This document shows positions 30,451 through 39,962 of a stretch of DNA of 64,000 nucleotides, in pieces. Below the pieces are notes generated by a model. That model did not search any database. It was not told the DNA's origin and worked only from the letters and a program-made list of their open reading frames with translations. Numbering within the stretch: position 1 is the first letter of the stretch; every line of letters begins with the position of its first letter. The DNA comes from Virgibacillus sp. SK37 (lineage in GTDB: Bacteria; Bacillota; Bacilli; Bacillales; Amphibacillaceae). The stretch spans positions 1,473,911 through 1,537,910 of the forward strand of contig NZ_CP007161.1 of assembly GCF_000725285.1 (NCBI RefSeq). The letters are read 5' to 3'. A program made the position numbers and the translations under genes.

Positions 30451-30765
30451 CAAATACTTAAATTTAGAAATTCTATGAATGTAAAAGGAGAAGGTTATCA
30501 TACGAACTAATAGTAGGGGAGAGGAAGAGGTTTTAAAAGAGAGGAATAAATTATTTAGTTCACGAAAAGAGGCTGTAGGCTGGATACTAAGAAACAAATT
30601 GATGAAAAACTAAAGTGCCACATTAGAGCTCATTCGCTTATAAAAGGATAGCGATGCATTTGCAATGCTTTCTCCAAATTTTTCTATAAAAATTTTTTTA
30701 TAGAAAAACGTAGAAGGAAAATGTTCTTGAGAGATTGAGTAGTTAATTAAACGTAATCTAGGATT
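30451..30765. other. Gene-free stretch with possible decayed frame and a hairpin
   Basis: No supported gene. A short frame at about 30490-30610 encodes something like GEEEVLKERNKLFSSRKEAV and follows AAAAGGAGAAGG, but it has no ATG, GTG or TTG in place, so it may be a remnant. A 12-bp AT-rich hairpin sits at 30679-30708. Confidence 0.4.
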
Positions 30766-30797
30766 AGTCAGACAGTACCTTAAGGTACTGTCTGACT
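30766..30797 (-). terminator. Palindromic hairpin after the symporter gene
   Basis: A near-perfect palindrome, GTCAGACAGTACC/GGTACTGTCTGAC, sits 31 bases past the stop. It lacks a clear U-tract, so it is a weak or processing-type terminator. Confidence 0.55.
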
Positions 30798-30827
30798 TCC
30801 CAATGTTAAAAATATCCTCATTTGTTC

Positions 30828-32018
30828 TTATAATGCTTCGACTTGTTCTGTTTCTGTACGCTTTTTGTCTTTGCTTAAAGAGTTAGTGATTGAAGTGATT
30901 GCGCCATCACCAGTAACATTACATGCAGTACCAAGACTGTCTTGAGCAAGATATAGAGCAATCATTAAGGATACCATTGTAGGACCAAACCCGAGCATTG
31001 ATTCCAATAAACCGATTGCTGCCATTACTGCTCCGCCGGGTACCCCTGGTGCCGCGACCATGGTAACACCTAACATTAATATAAAAGGGAAAACTGCAGA
31101 AAATGTAGCCGTATCACCTTGTAAAAACATGACCGCAAGTGCACAGCTAACTAATGTAATTGTGCTCCCTGATAGGTGAATATTAGCTAATAGTGGCACA
31201 GTAAAGTCGGCTACTCTTTCACGTACTTTAAGTGTTTTGGTATGTTTTAGTGTAACAGGAATTGTAGCTGCAGATGATTGAGTTCCCAATGCAGTAAAAT
31301 ATGCCGGTAACATCCTTTTAAGCATAGAAAATGGATTTTGTTTGCTTAATGTTCCTGCAACTGTGTATTGAACCGTTAGATAAAGTATATGTAGTATAAC
31401 AATCATAACAAATACTTTTGCAAATACACTTAAAATAGTACTAACTTGTCCAGCATAGGTCATATTTGCGAATATGCCAAAAATGTGAAAAGGTAATAGT
31501 GGTATAATTACTTTTTCGATAACCAAATGGATGATATCACGAAATTCTTCTGTAAATCGTAACAAGGTATCACCTTTGATTGAAGCAATTCCCAATCCAA
31601 TTACAAATGATAGCAGCAAAGCTGTCATTACTCCCATTAAGGGAGCCATTTCTACTTCAAAAAAAGCTTTACTCAAACCTTCACTAGGATCAGAAAACGC
31701 TTTCAATGACTGACCGTTCAGTAAAGTTGGATAGATTGATTTAGCCACTATAAACGCTAAAATACCTGCCAGAACTGTTGAGGTATACGCTATAGCTCCA
31801 GTTAGTCCTAGAAGCTTTCCTGCACCTCTTCCCATAGAGCCAATTCCAGGTGCTATAAAACCTAGGATAATTAATGGGATTACAAAACCTAGAAAATTAC
31901 CAAAAAGCCCATTAAATGTAGCAAATAATTTAATCCACCATTCATTTGAGATGGATCCGATGGCAATACCTAAAACAATTGCAATTATTATTTTAATTAA
32001 AAGTCCTATGCCTTTCAA
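30828..32018 (-). CDS. Dicarboxylate/amino-acid:cation symporter (DAACS family)
   Basis: A 396-residue, multi-pass SDF-family symporter (GltP/DctA/SstT group) that would import glutamate, dicarboxylates or serine with Na+ or H+. Features: FGNFLGFVIPLIILGFIAPG, the serine-rich hairpin FTALGTQSSAATIPVTL, and the hairpin-2 region MVAAPGVPGGAVMAA followed by QDSLGTACNVTGDGA near the C-terminus, where the conserved Asp/Asn bind substrate and ions. The ATG at 32018 follows AAAAGGAGGTAACACC. Exact substrate cannot be told. Confidence 0.88.
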   Translation of the reverse strand: MKGIGLLIKIIIAIVLGIAIGSISNEWWIKLFATFNGLFGNFLGFVIPLIILGFIAPGIGSMGRGAGKLLGLTGAIAYTSTVLAGILAFIVAKSIYPTLLNGQSLKAFSDPSEGLSKAFFEVEMAPLMGVMTALLLSFVIGLGIASIKGDTLLRFTEEFRDIIHLVIEKVIIPLLPFHIFGIFANMTYAGQVSTILSVFAKVFVMIVILHILYLTVQYTVAGTLSKQNPFSMLKRMLPAYFTALGTQSSAATIPVTLKHTKTLKVRERVADFTVPLLANIHLSGSTITLVSCALAVMFLQGDTATFSAVFPFILMLGVTMVAAPGVPGGAVMAAIGLLESMLGFGPTMVSLMIALYLAQDSLGTACNVTGDGAITSITNSLSKDKKRTETEQVEAL

Positions 32019-32130
32019 TGGTGTTACCTCCTTTTATGTAATACACCTATTCTACAATACAATGTCGTATTTCGTCTAATAAATTTTAGAAAACAAACGG
32101 TCAAACATCTTGGAGCTTGCTAAGTAGTAA

Positions 32131-32172
32131 CAAAACAGAGCGTACCTATCTAAATGACAGGTACGCTCTGTG
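32131..32172 (-). terminator. Rho-independent terminator
   Basis: On the minus strand the stem CAGAGCGTACCT/AGGTACGCTCTG is followed by TTTTGTT. It closes the small gene ending at 32177. Confidence 0.85.
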
Positions 32173-32176
32173 CTAT

Positions 32177-32368
32177 CTAGCTCATACCAAATGGCCCAAG
32201 CTGTTGAGAGTTACTTTGATTACCATTTGACGACATCTGGGTTACGAATGGTATCATCTTCTGCATGGTCTGACCAAAATTTTGATTATTTTTGGTCATC
32301 GTATAAAATGTTGCTGCTCCAACACCTACGGAAGCAATGATTGGTATCCACATTCCATTTTTTTGCAT
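32177..32368 (-). CDS. Small protein with hydrophobic N-terminus, unknown
   Basis: A 63-residue protein: MQKNGMWIPIIASVGVGAAT is a single likely membrane segment, followed by a polar Gln/Asn/Ser-rich part with QKMIPFVTQMSS. The ATG at 32368 sits 6 bases after GGATGGAG; an in-frame ATG at 32380 would give four more residues. Similar small proteins (one membrane segment plus a polar tail) are common near ytfP in relatives, but I cannot name a family. It has its own terminator. Confidence 0.6.
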   Translation of the reverse strand: MQKNGMWIPIIASVGVGAATFYTMTKNNQNFGQTMQKMIPFVTQMSSNGNQSNSQQLGPFGMS

Positions 32369-32481
32369 TTCATACTCCATCCTCTCATGATCCTTAATTA
32401 TATGGCCAAGCTACCTAGGAAAAGGTAATGGCTTTCCAGACATTCTTAGGTTGGCCCTTACTAAGGAAATCATGCTAGGTA

Positions 32482-33744
32482 TCATCTGCCAGAAGCTTCT
32501 TTCGCTGCATTTACTCCGGCAAGTCTGCCTGTTACTAATGCAGAGGTGATATTGTATCCACCCGTATAACCATGTATGTCTAAAATCTCTCCACAAAAAT
32601 ATAAGCCGTGCATTTTTTTTGACTGCATTGTATTTGGAACAATTTCTTTAATAGAAACCCCGCCTCCTGTGACAAACGCTTTTTCTAATGAAAGTGACCC
32701 GTGAACATGGAATGTAAAATGCTTCATATCATGGATAATTGCTCGTATGTTTTCCTTAGCAATATTAGCAGCCTTTTGCTCTTCCGCCACATTATTTTTT
32801 TGCAGAATATATTGCAGGAATCGTTCTGGAACAATGCCTTTAAAGATATTTTTTATTGTCTTCTTAGGACTTTCCTTAAGCATTGCATTAATTTCTTTAA
32901 ATAGATCCTCTTCATGTTGGTCAGGCAAAGCATCAATCTCGATTGGTATTTCTTCTCGGCCTTTCATCAGTTCTTTTACTACAAATTGTGAACACCGAAG
33001 TACAGCTGGGCCGGAAATGCCAAAATGGGTGAAGATCATATCCATTTTATGAGTGATAATTGGTTTGTTTTTTTTATTTAACACGGATACAGCTGCGTTT
33101 CTAAGCGATAGCCCTTGTAAATCTTTGTTTTTTATAAAATTTTCTTTTGAGGTGAGTGCCACTTCTGTTGGATAAAGTGTTGTAATGGTATGACCTGCTT
33201 TTTTAGCCCAGGCATAGCCATCACCTGTGGACCCGGTGTGTGGCACCGCTTTTCCTCCGACAGCTATGATTACAGTATTTGTTTCTATTTTTTCGCCATC
33301 TGAAAGAATTACCGTATGTAATTCTTCTGAATAATGAATTGCTTGTACGGATGTATTTCTACGGACTTTAACATGCAATTCGTCCATTTTATTAAGTAGA
33401 GAATCAACGACCGATTGTGCAGAATTAGAAACAGGAAACATTCTCCCGTGGTCTTCTTCTTTTAGTTGGACACCTAGATCTTCAAAAAAGCGAATAATAT
33501 CATAATTATTAAATACAGAAAATGCACTATATAGAAATCTCCCATTCCCAGGGATATGTTTAATTACTTCTTCTTCCGGCAAACGGTTGGTAACATTACA
33601 TCGTCCGCCACCAGAAATAGCCAGCTTTTTGCCGAGTTTTTTTCCTTTTTCCAGCAGCAATGTCTTTGCTCCATATTCAGCTGCTGCTATGGAAGCCATT
33701 AAACCAGAAGGCCCACCACCGATAACAATTACATCATAAGTCAC
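32482..33744 (-). CDS. ytfP: YtfP, flavin-dependent oxidoreductase (BaiN/HI0933 family)
   Basis: A 420-residue flavoprotein. The N-terminus holds the FAD dinucleotide fold, [20 protein letters not shown], followed by [15 protein letters not shown], the family hallmark. GAGGxA-like segments ([19 protein letters not shown]) and the C-terminal [11 protein letters not shown] and [20 protein letters not shown] complete the FAD-binding site. The family includes the bile-acid reductase BaiN; the role in Bacillus is unknown. ATG at 33744 follows GGAAAGGAATGAAGT. It opens the region syntenic with B. subtilis ytfP-tyrS. Confidence 0.9.
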   Translation of the reverse strand: MTYDVIVIGGGPSGLMASIAAAEYGAKTLLLEKGKKLGKKLAISGGGRCNVTNRLPEEEVIKHIPGNGRFLYSAFSVFNNYDIIRFFEDLGVQLKEEDHGRMFPVSNSAQSVVDSLLNKMDELHVKVRRNTSVQAIHYSEELHTVILSDGEKIETNTVIIAVGGKAVPHTGSTGDGYAWAKKAGHTITTLYPTEVALTSKENFIKNKDLQGLSLRNAAVSVLNKKNKPIITHKMDMIFTHFGISGPAVLRCSQFVVKELMKGREEIPIEIDALPDQHEEDLFKEINAMLKESPKKTIKNIFKGIVPERFLQYILQKNNVAEEQKAANIAKENIRAIIHDMKHFTFHVHGSLSLEKAFVTGGGVSIKEIVPNTMQSKKMHGLYFCGEILDIHGYTGGYNITSALVTGRLAGVNAAKEASGR

Positions 33745-33923
33745 TGTACTTCATTCCTTTCCTATGTATCTTACCACTTGCAGGTTGTTCTACTCAATAA
33801 TTACATAGGAAAAACATATATATTGTCACTTTTTAGTTGTGTAAGAAACGACATATTATATAGGATAGAAGACGAAGTGTGATAAAATAACAATAAAATC
33901 AATAAGGTAATGCAGGTGAAATA

Positions 33924-35542
33924 ATGTCGAATATTGTCAGAGGCACTATGCTACTAACTGGTGCATCGTTTTTATCAAAATTTCTTGGAATGATTTATGT
34001 TATTCCATTCAATGCTTTAGTTGGTGAAACAGGTGGTACGTTATTTGCTTATGCGTACACACCATACAGTATCTTTATAAGTATCTCTACCGTAGGAGTT
34101 CCGTTAGCCGTATCAAAATTTGTTTCTAAATATAACGCAGTGGGTGATTATGAAACAGGGATGCGGATGTTTAAGGCTGGAATTTCTTTAATGGCAGTAA
34201 CAGGATTCTTAGCTTTTCTTACAATGTTTTTCAGTGCAGACTGGCTTGCGGAGAGAATGATTACTAGCGATGATCCAGTTAATATTACTGTGAATGATGT
34301 GGCTTTTGTTATTCGAATGGTAAGTGTTGCTTTACTTGTAATCCCAGCTATGAGTATTGTAAGGGGGTTCTTTCAAGGGCATAATTCAATGGGACCGACT
34401 GCTGTCTCTCAGGTTGTGGAGCAAATCATTCGGATTGTCTTTTTATTAGGGGGAGCATTTGTCATCCTCAAGTTCATGAATGGGACCATCACCGCAGCGG
34501 TTGGTTTTTCCACTTTTGCAGCATTTATTGGTGCTATGGCTTCCTGTCTGGTCCTGTTTGTATATTGGAAAAAAAGAAAAACATATCTAAATAGACAAAT
34601 TGAGCAGCAAACATATTCCCATAATATCCCTAAAAAAATTTATTTATTGAAATTTTTCGTTATGCTGGCCCTTTCGTTTTAGTTGGGCTAGCGATTCCGC
34701 TGTATCAAATGGTTGATCAATTTACATTTGAGCGAGCAATGGTTGCGGCAGATCAAAAGGATATTTGGGAGTTTGCTTATTCTGCAATTAACTTTTATGG
34801 ACATAAATTAGTAATCATCCCGATTACGCTAGCTACAGGGCTATCATTGGCTATTTTACCGACGCTAACTAATTCGTATACCCAGCAGAATAGGCAATTG
34901 CTTACAAAACAAATTAATCAGGCTTTACAAATAATCCTTGTCCTTGTCATACCAGCAGTAGTTGGCATGTCAATGCTTGCAAATGAGGCATATGGATCAC
35001 TATATGGCATGGGGAAAATTGAAACAACTGGTACTTTACTTGCCTGGTATGCACCCGTAGCATTGCTTTTTGCCTTGTTTAGTGTTTCTTCCTCTATCTT
35101 ACAAGGAATCAACCAACAAAAATATGCAGTTTTCAGCCTGTTAGCAGGACTGTTAATAAAAGTTCTATTTAACATTCAACTCATTTACATTTTTGGAGCA
35201 AAGGGAGCAATCTTTGGTACGGCTCTTGCAGCTGGAACTGCAGTTGCCATGAATTTATGGCGTATCCACTCAGCCATTGATTTTTCCTTTAAAGAAATCA
35301 TTAAGCGTACGATGCTTATCGGGATCTTTATTTTGTTCATGTGTATAGCTATTTTAGTCACCAAATTTATTTTTAGTTTCTTCCTGCCATTTGAAGAGCA
35401 ACGATGGGCAGCATTAGTTATGCTTATTCTAGGTGTAGGTATCGGTGGTGTGGTTTATTTATGGTTTGCATATAAATCAACCTTGTTGGAACGTGTATTA
35501 GGGGAAAAAGTTCGCTTCTTAGATCGATTTTTAAGCAAATAA
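33924..35542 (+). pseudogene. ytgP: YtgP/MurJ lipid II flippase, split by a frameshift at an A7 tract
   Basis: Two adjoining frames together give a complete MOP-superfamily flippase of about 539 residues (B. subtilis YtgP, also named MurJ, has about 544), which moves lipid II across the membrane for peptidoglycan synthesis. Frame one (33924-34682) starts well (MSNIVRGTMLLTGASFLSK after GCAGGTGA) and ends in nonsense after ...NIPKKIYLLKFF. The correct continuation, LFIEIFRYAGPFVLVGLAIP, lies in the -1 frame. The switch is at seven A's, 34632-34638: with eight A's the frame would be continuous. Either a base is missing in the data, the gene is broken, or slippage restores it. Without repair the protein stops at residue 252, halfway. 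Confidence 0.85.
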
Positions 35543-35555
35543 GGGAGGCGGTAGG

Positions 35556-36278
35556 ATGCGACTTGATAAGTTACTGTCTAATAGTGGTGTTGGCACGAGA
35601 AAAGAAGTGAAAGTACTGCTAAAAAAGAAATATGTAAAGGTTAATGACCAAATAATAAAGGACGGGAGTAAGCATATCGACCCCGAAAGAGATGTCATAA
35701 AAGTTAAGGAAGAAATCGTTACTTATCAAAAATATATCTATCTGATGCTGCATAAACCTTCAGGCTGTATCTCGGCAACAGTAGATAAGCAGGAGAAAAC
35801 CGTTATTGATCTTCTTGATCAAGAGTTGCAACATTACAAGCCTTTTCCTGTAGGCAGATTGGACAAAGATACAGAAGGTCTACTATTGCTAACTAATGAT
35901 GGAGAATTGGCGCATCAATTAACCTCGCCAAAAAAAGATATCGAGAAGGTATATTATGCAAAAATAAAAGGCAGAGTAACTTCTGAAGATGTAAAGTCCT
36001 TTCAAGAGGGAGTTATTCTTGATGACGATTATCAAGCTAAACCAGCACAGCTAAAGATTATGGCACAAGGCGAGATTTCTGAGATAGAAGTAACGGTAAC
36101 GGAAGGTAAATTTCATCAGGTAAAACGAATGTTTGAAGCAGTTGGTAAAAATGTAATATATTTAAAACGAATTCGTATGGGAAATATAATCCTTGACCAT
36201 TCGCTAAAGCGAAGTACATGGAGAGAATTAAGTGAAAATGAAAAAGAATACTGTCTCTCTTTAAAATCAGGAGGATGA
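35556..36278 (+). CDS. ytzG: RsuA-family 16S rRNA pseudouridine synthase
   Basis: A 240-residue pseudouridine synthase of the RsuA/RluB group. An S4 RNA-binding domain occupies residues 1-60 (MRLDKLLSNSGVGTRKEVK), then the catalytic domain with FPVGRLDKDTEGLLLLTNDG, where the Asp of GRLD is the catalytic residue, and VTEGKFHQVKRMFEAVG. It modifies uridine in small-subunit rRNA in relatives. ATG follows AAGGGAGGCGGTAGG, 13 bases after the flippase. The stop overlaps the next gene's upstream region, so they form one operon. Confidence 0.88.
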   Translation: MRLDKLLSNSGVGTRKEVKVLLKKKYVKVNDQIIKDGSKHIDPERDVIKVKEEIVTYQKYIYLMLHKPSGCISATVDKQEKTVIDLLDQELQHYKPFPVGRLDKDTEGLLLLTNDGELAHQLTSPKKDIEKVYYAKIKGRVTSEDVKSFQEGVILDDDYQAKPAQLKIMAQGEISEIEVTVTEGKFHQVKRMFEAVGKNVIYLKRIRMGNIILDHSLKRSTWRELSENEKEYCLSLKSGG

Positions 36279-36283
36279 AAAGA

Positions 36284-36865
36284 ATGACCAGATCACATTA
36301 TTTTATCGCGATACCAATTCCTTCCAACCTACAAAGCCTTTTTTCTACATGGCAAAAACAGTTGAAGGAAGACGTATCCTATAAACAATGGCCCCACAAG
36401 GAGGATTTGCACATTACCTTAAAGTTTTTGGGCCCTGTTGCCGATACTAAGATACAGTCTGCTATAGATGTGTTGAGGCAAATAGAGCAAATAAATGCAT
36501 TTTCAGTAGAGGTAGGAAACTTGGGAAGATTCGGTAATCAAACAAAGCCGAGGGTATTATGGGCAGGTGTGGAAGTCAATGAGAGGTTATTAGAGCTACA
36601 CAATACGGTCGAAGAAGCTCTTTCCCATGTTGGCTTTTACAAAGAGAATAGGGCATATCGACCACATATTACCCTTGCTAAAAAGTGGTCAGAAGATACA
36701 TCTAAAATAAGTATAGGTGAATTAGCTGAAAAGTATAATGAAAAGCATGTTTTTAATGTTGATCAAGTTGTTATATATAAGATCCATCCGGAAAAATCGC
36801 CAAAGTATGAAGAGATTGCTAAATATAAACTGAAAAGGGGTGACCTTGCTGGCTCAATTAATTAA
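36284..36865 (+). CDS. ytlP: RNA 2',3'-cyclic phosphodiesterase (ThpR, YtlP)
   Basis: A 193-residue 2H-phosphoesterase. The two HxTx motifs are HITLKFLG (around residue 44) and HITLAKKW (around 129), which form the active site that opens 2',3'-cyclic phosphates (ThpR/LigT family). I place the start at 36284 because AGGAGG (36269-36274) is then 9 bases away; the in-frame ATG at 36275 touches the ribosome site. It overlaps the next gene by about 25 bases, so translation is coupled. Confidence 0.85.
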   Translation: MTRSHYFIAIPIPSNLQSLFSTWQKQLKEDVSYKQWPHKEDLHITLKFLGPVADTKIQSAIDVLRQIEQINAFSVEVGNLGRFGNQTKPRVLWAGVEVNERLLELHNTVEEALSHVGFYKENRAYRPHITLAKKWSEDTSKISIGELAEKYNEKHVFNVDQVVIYKIHPEKSPKYEEIAKYKLKRGDLAGSIN

Positions 36866-37775
36866 ACTTCAGGATTATGTATCGAGATATGAATGGAACG
36901 CCTATCGCTATCCCAGTCAGTTTATCCGATTAAAGCAAGATAATTGGCAAAAACTATATGGTCGTTGGCAAGAACCACCTACAGAGGTAACTGACGAAGT
37001 CGAACAGGAATCGCCTAAGTTAGGACCAATTTCTAAAATAAAAGCATTGATGAGAAAAGATGTGGGTGAAGAGGAGCAAAATATAAAAGAAGAGAATTTA
37101 CCGGAAACAGAGGCCGAGCTCAAGCAATACTTTTTAAATAGAATATTTAATTTTCAGCTCAAGTGGGCTACTTCTACTGTCACCGAGTTGTCTTACATGA
37201 AGCGATCATACTATACGGACAGTTTATTAAAGTATTTCTTGCAACGTTTCCCTGACAATTATCTTTGTATGTATTATCCTATTTTCACTGTAAAATCAGC
37301 TCCAGTGGATGGGGAGATTATCCTTATTAGTCCAATAGGTATTGAAATAATATATGTTGTAGAGGAAGATGACGAGGCGAAGGTTTTCGTGGAAAATGGG
37401 AGAACATGGAAGGTAATCACAGAGGAGCAGGGAAAGAAAATCTTAAGCCCTCAAATTGCATTAAAGCGAACGGAACAAATAGTAAATAGTATTCTTCGTA
37501 CGATCAATATTGAGTTCCCTATTCAAAAAACGGTTCTTTCTCGCAAAAATGTATTTATATTCAATGAGGAGTTATATCAGACAAAATTGGTTGGTGCTAA
37601 ACAGTATGAAGAATGGTTTAAGCAAAAAAGAAGTCTCTCTTCACCTTTGAAGAGCCAACAATTAAAAGTGGCAGAAGCCTTACTGAAATATTCCCAAACG
37701 ACATCAGTAAAGCGTCCGGAATGGGAAGAGGAAGAAGATCCATTTTTGTCTGCAGATCATGACATAAGTAAATGA
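36840..37775 (+). CDS. YtlQ-like conserved protein, possible NERD-type nuclease fold
   Basis: A 311-residue protein without a clear name. Around residues 100-165 it reads QLKWATSTVTELSYMKRSYY and later PVDGEIILISPIGIEIIYVV, which resembles the beta-strand core of NERD/PD-(D/E)xK nuclease-like domains, but I do not see a complete catalytic set. In position it matches B. subtilis ytlQ, between the cyclic phosphodiesterase and ytmP. The start is GTG at 36840 or TTG at 36846 (the latter 5 bases after GGGG); it overlaps the preceding gene. The C-terminus is acidic. Confidence 0.6.
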   Translation: MTLLAQLIKLQDYVSRYEWNAYRYPSQFIRLKQDNWQKLYGRWQEPPTEVTDEVEQESPKLGPISKIKALMRKDVGEEEQNIKEENLPETEAELKQYFLNRIFNFQLKWATSTVTELSYMKRSYYTDSLLKYFLQRFPDNYLCMYYPIFTVKSAPVDGEIILISPIGIEIIYVVEEDDEAKVFVENGRTWKVITEEQGKKILSPQIALKRTEQIVNSILRTINIEFPIQKTVLSRKNVFIFNEELYQTKLVGAKQYEEWFKQKRSLSSPLKSQQLKVAEALLKYSQTTSVKRPEWEEEEDPFLSADHDISK

Positions 37776-37858
37776 ACGCCATTTCCTAGTTGTATTTTTT
37801 AATTGATAAATATAAAATGAATAATTGAGCGCTAAAACTTGAAAGATGTGAGGAATGT

Positions 37859-38677
37859 ATGGTGGATTGGCTGAAAAGGATATTGGGTGAGGATTGGAAA
37901 GTTGATCCGGCTGGTGGGTTGACAGGTGATGCCTATCATGCTGTTAAAGGAAACCAACGATTATTTTTAAAGAGGAATTCTTCTCCTTTCCTTGCTGTAT
38001 TATCGGCAGAGGGTATTGTACCAAAACTAATATGGACTAAACGATTGGAAAATGGAGATGTCATCACTGCCCAAGAATGGCTTGAAGGAAGAGAACTTAA
38101 GCCGCAGGAAATGCAGAATGATCGTGTCGCAAAGCTGTTACGAAAAATTCATCATTCCTCTGAATTACTACACATGCTTATGCGTCTAGGTAAAAAGCCG
38201 GTCACCTCTGATGAAGGCTTTGATGTAATCAAACAGAATATAGGTAAGATAGAGGGAATCCATCGTTATCCAGCTGTAGAAGAAGCGCTTTATTATTTGG
38301 ATTTTTTATTACCTGAAACAAGAGGTCAGGATTTAGTTGTTTGTCATGGTGATCTCAATCATAACAATGTGCTTTTAACAGATGAAGGCAATCTATATCT
38401 CATTGATTGGGACAATGCATTAATTGCTGACCCGGTCATTGATTATGGGATGGTTTTAAAATGGTATATTCCGATGAAGGATTGGGATACCTGGCTGAAA
38501 AAATATGGAGTGGCGAATAATCAACAACTGTATAGACGGATGTACTGGTATTTATTGCTTGATTCTCTCCATTATTTAATTTGGCATTACGAACGCAAGG
38601 AAACTTGGAAGGTTATGGAAAGGTTAACCGACCTGCAGGAGTTAAATGAGCAGGTTAGAATGACTATTCTAACCTAG
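37859..38677 (+). CDS. ytmP: YtmP, aminoglycoside/choline-kinase-type phosphotransferase
   Basis: A 272-residue kinase-like protein. VCHGDLNHNNVLLTDEG is the catalytic loop (Brenner-type motif with Asp and Asn), and LYLIDWDNALIADPVIDYG is the metal-binding DxD loop. This is the APH phosphotransferase fold; the acceptor is unknown, and related enzymes phosphorylate choline or sugars. The ATG at 37859 follows GTGAGGA. Its 3' end overlaps the convergent ytzH by 14 bases. Confidence 0.85.
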   Translation: MVDWLKRILGEDWKVDPAGGLTGDAYHAVKGNQRLFLKRNSSPFLAVLSAEGIVPKLIWTKRLENGDVITAQEWLEGRELKPQEMQNDRVAKLLRKIHHSSELLHMLMRLGKKPVTSDEGFDVIKQNIGKIEGIHRYPAVEEALYYLDFLLPETRGQDLVVCHGDLNHNNVLLTDEGNLYLIDWDNALIADPVIDYGMVLKWYIPMKDWDTWLKKYGVANNQQLYRRMYWYLLLDSLHYLIWHYERKETWKVMERLTDLQELNEQVRMTILT

Positions 38678-38951
38678 TTTGTTCGAGAACATTCACCCAA
38701 TTTTCGATGTTCTGTTTATTTGCAGAAATATGCTCTGTGACACTGGAGGCACTTTCACCTTGAAGGCCATAATTATAAATTTCCGGAAGCAATTGAACTA
38801 ATTGATCATTTGAAATTTCTTGATTGGCTAATAGAGACTTAACTAATCTTCTGATCTGCTGATATTCAGATATATTTCCTAAATGCTCTCCCGAGTGTTC
38901 GTCCAATAAGTCATAAAGTAATGTGATTTGATTTTGGACAGTTAAAGTCAT
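38664..38951 (-). CDS. ytzH: YtzH family protein
   Basis: A 95-residue, helix-rich protein: MTLTVQNQITLLYDLLDEHS, then YQQIRRLVKSLLAN and a C-terminal amphipathic part. Position (between ytmP and trmB, on the opposite strand) and size match YtzH, a conserved Bacillus protein of unknown function. TGAGGTGATT precedes the ATG at 38951. The last 14 bases overlap the end of ytmP on the other strand. Confidence 0.8.
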   Translation of the reverse strand: MTLTVQNQITLLYDLLDEHSGEHLGNISEYQQIRRLVKSLLANQEISNDQLVQLLPEIYNYGLQGESASSVTEHISANKQNIENWVNVLEQTRLE

Positions 38952-39029
38952 GAATAATCACCTCAGATCTTAGTTTAATCATTTTAATTTTTTATATACT
39001 AGAATTCAAAGAGTAAAAGAGGTGGACAT

Positions 39030-39668
39030 ATGCGGCAACGGAATAAGCCATGGGCGGATGATTTTTTACAAGAAAATAAGCATATTGTATTACAGAATCC
39101 AAGTCAATATCATGGTAAATGGAAAGATTTCTTTGGTAATAACAACCCAATTCATGTTGAAATAGGTACTGGAAAAGGGCAATTTATTACAGGGATGGCG
39201 AAACAGTTTCCCGATATTAACTTTATAGGTATTGAACTTGCAAAGAGTATAGTTGTGGCAGCTGCGCAAAAAGTAATGGAGGCAGAGAGAGCTAATGTAG
39301 TGCTTTTAAATGAAAATGCTGCTGATCTTCTAGAAATCTTTGCGGAAAATGAGTTAGATACCATTTATTTGAATTTTTCTGACCCATGGCCAAAAAATAG
39401 GCATGAAAAAAGAAGACTAACATATCACACATTCTTAGAACAATATGAGAAAGTGCTTCATCCTGGTGGAGGGATTGTTTTCAAAACAGATAATAAGGGC
39501 CTGTTTGAATACTCATTGGTAGGTTTCTCACAGTATGGAATGAAATTAAATGAGGTTCTCTTGGATCTTCATGCACATGAAGACCCTACAAATATAATGA
39601 CAGAATATGAAGAGAGGTTTTCTGCAAAAGGCCAGCAGATCTATCGATGTAAAACTACCTTTAAATAG
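39030..39668 (+). CDS. trmB: TrmB, tRNA (guanine-46-N7)-methyltransferase
   Basis: A 212-residue SAM-dependent methyltransferase. The SAM loop is HVEIGTGKGQF (~41-51), with FIGIELAKSIVVAA after it; YLNFSDPWPKNRHEKRRL is the TrmB signature and SDPWPK binds the substrate. The C-terminal TEYEERFSAKGQ is also typical. The ATG follows AAGAGGTGGACAT. A bidirectional terminator lies immediately downstream. Confidence 0.95.
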   Translation: MRQRNKPWADDFLQENKHIVLQNPSQYHGKWKDFFGNNNPIHVEIGTGKGQFITGMAKQFPDINFIGIELAKSIVVAAAQKVMEAERANVVLLNENAADLLEIFAENELDTIYLNFSDPWPKNRHEKRRLTYHTFLEQYEKVLHPGGGIVFKTDNKGLFEYSLVGFSQYGMKLNEVLLDLHAHEDPTNIMTEYEERFSAKGQQIYRCKTTFK

Positions 39669-39669
39669 T

Positions 39670-39701
39670 GAAAAAGGAACCTGAAAAAAGGTTCCTTTTT
39701 T
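39670..39701. terminator. Bidirectional terminator after trmB
   Basis: Stem AAAAAGGAACC/GGTTCCTTTTT with an A/T-rich 8-base loop (39671-39681/39690-39700). It has T runs on both strands, so it can stop transcripts from either side. Confidence 0.85.
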
Positions 39702-39837
39702 ACTGCTTACTTTCAGGTTCTAATATATATGTTGGGGGCCGATTAATTTTTTTCTGGGTGATTATATATTCCACTGTGGTATCTAACTTACCTCTCTTAT
39801 CTTGTAGCGTTCCTCCACCTGTGCATAATGAGCTCAT
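39700..39837 (-). CDS. Possible 45-residue protein on the minus strand
   Basis: A 46-codon frame convergent with trmB, ending exactly at the bidirectional terminator. It would encode a basic peptide with TTVEYIITQKKINRPPTYIL and PESKQ at the end. The residue mix looks protein-like and the gene would fill a 290-base gap. Against it: no clear ribosome site precedes the ATG at 39837 or the GTG at 39840. I do not recognise it. Confidence 0.35.
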   Translation of the reverse strand: MSSLCTGGGTLQDKRGKLDTTVEYIITQKKINRPPTYILEPESKQ

Positions 39838-39962
39838 CACTTTAACGGACAGCTTTTATAGTAAGGTTAATCACAAATAAGTTAATTAGGGGATGCTGCT
39901 TGGTAGCGTTTACAGTGTGTTTTTGCTACACTTGATGCTGTATATATAAGGGAGGTAGAGAA

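Noticed and set aside
30370..30597. 75-codon minus-strand frame
   Set aside because: It overlaps the tandem repeats, lacks a ribosome site and has unnatural composition.
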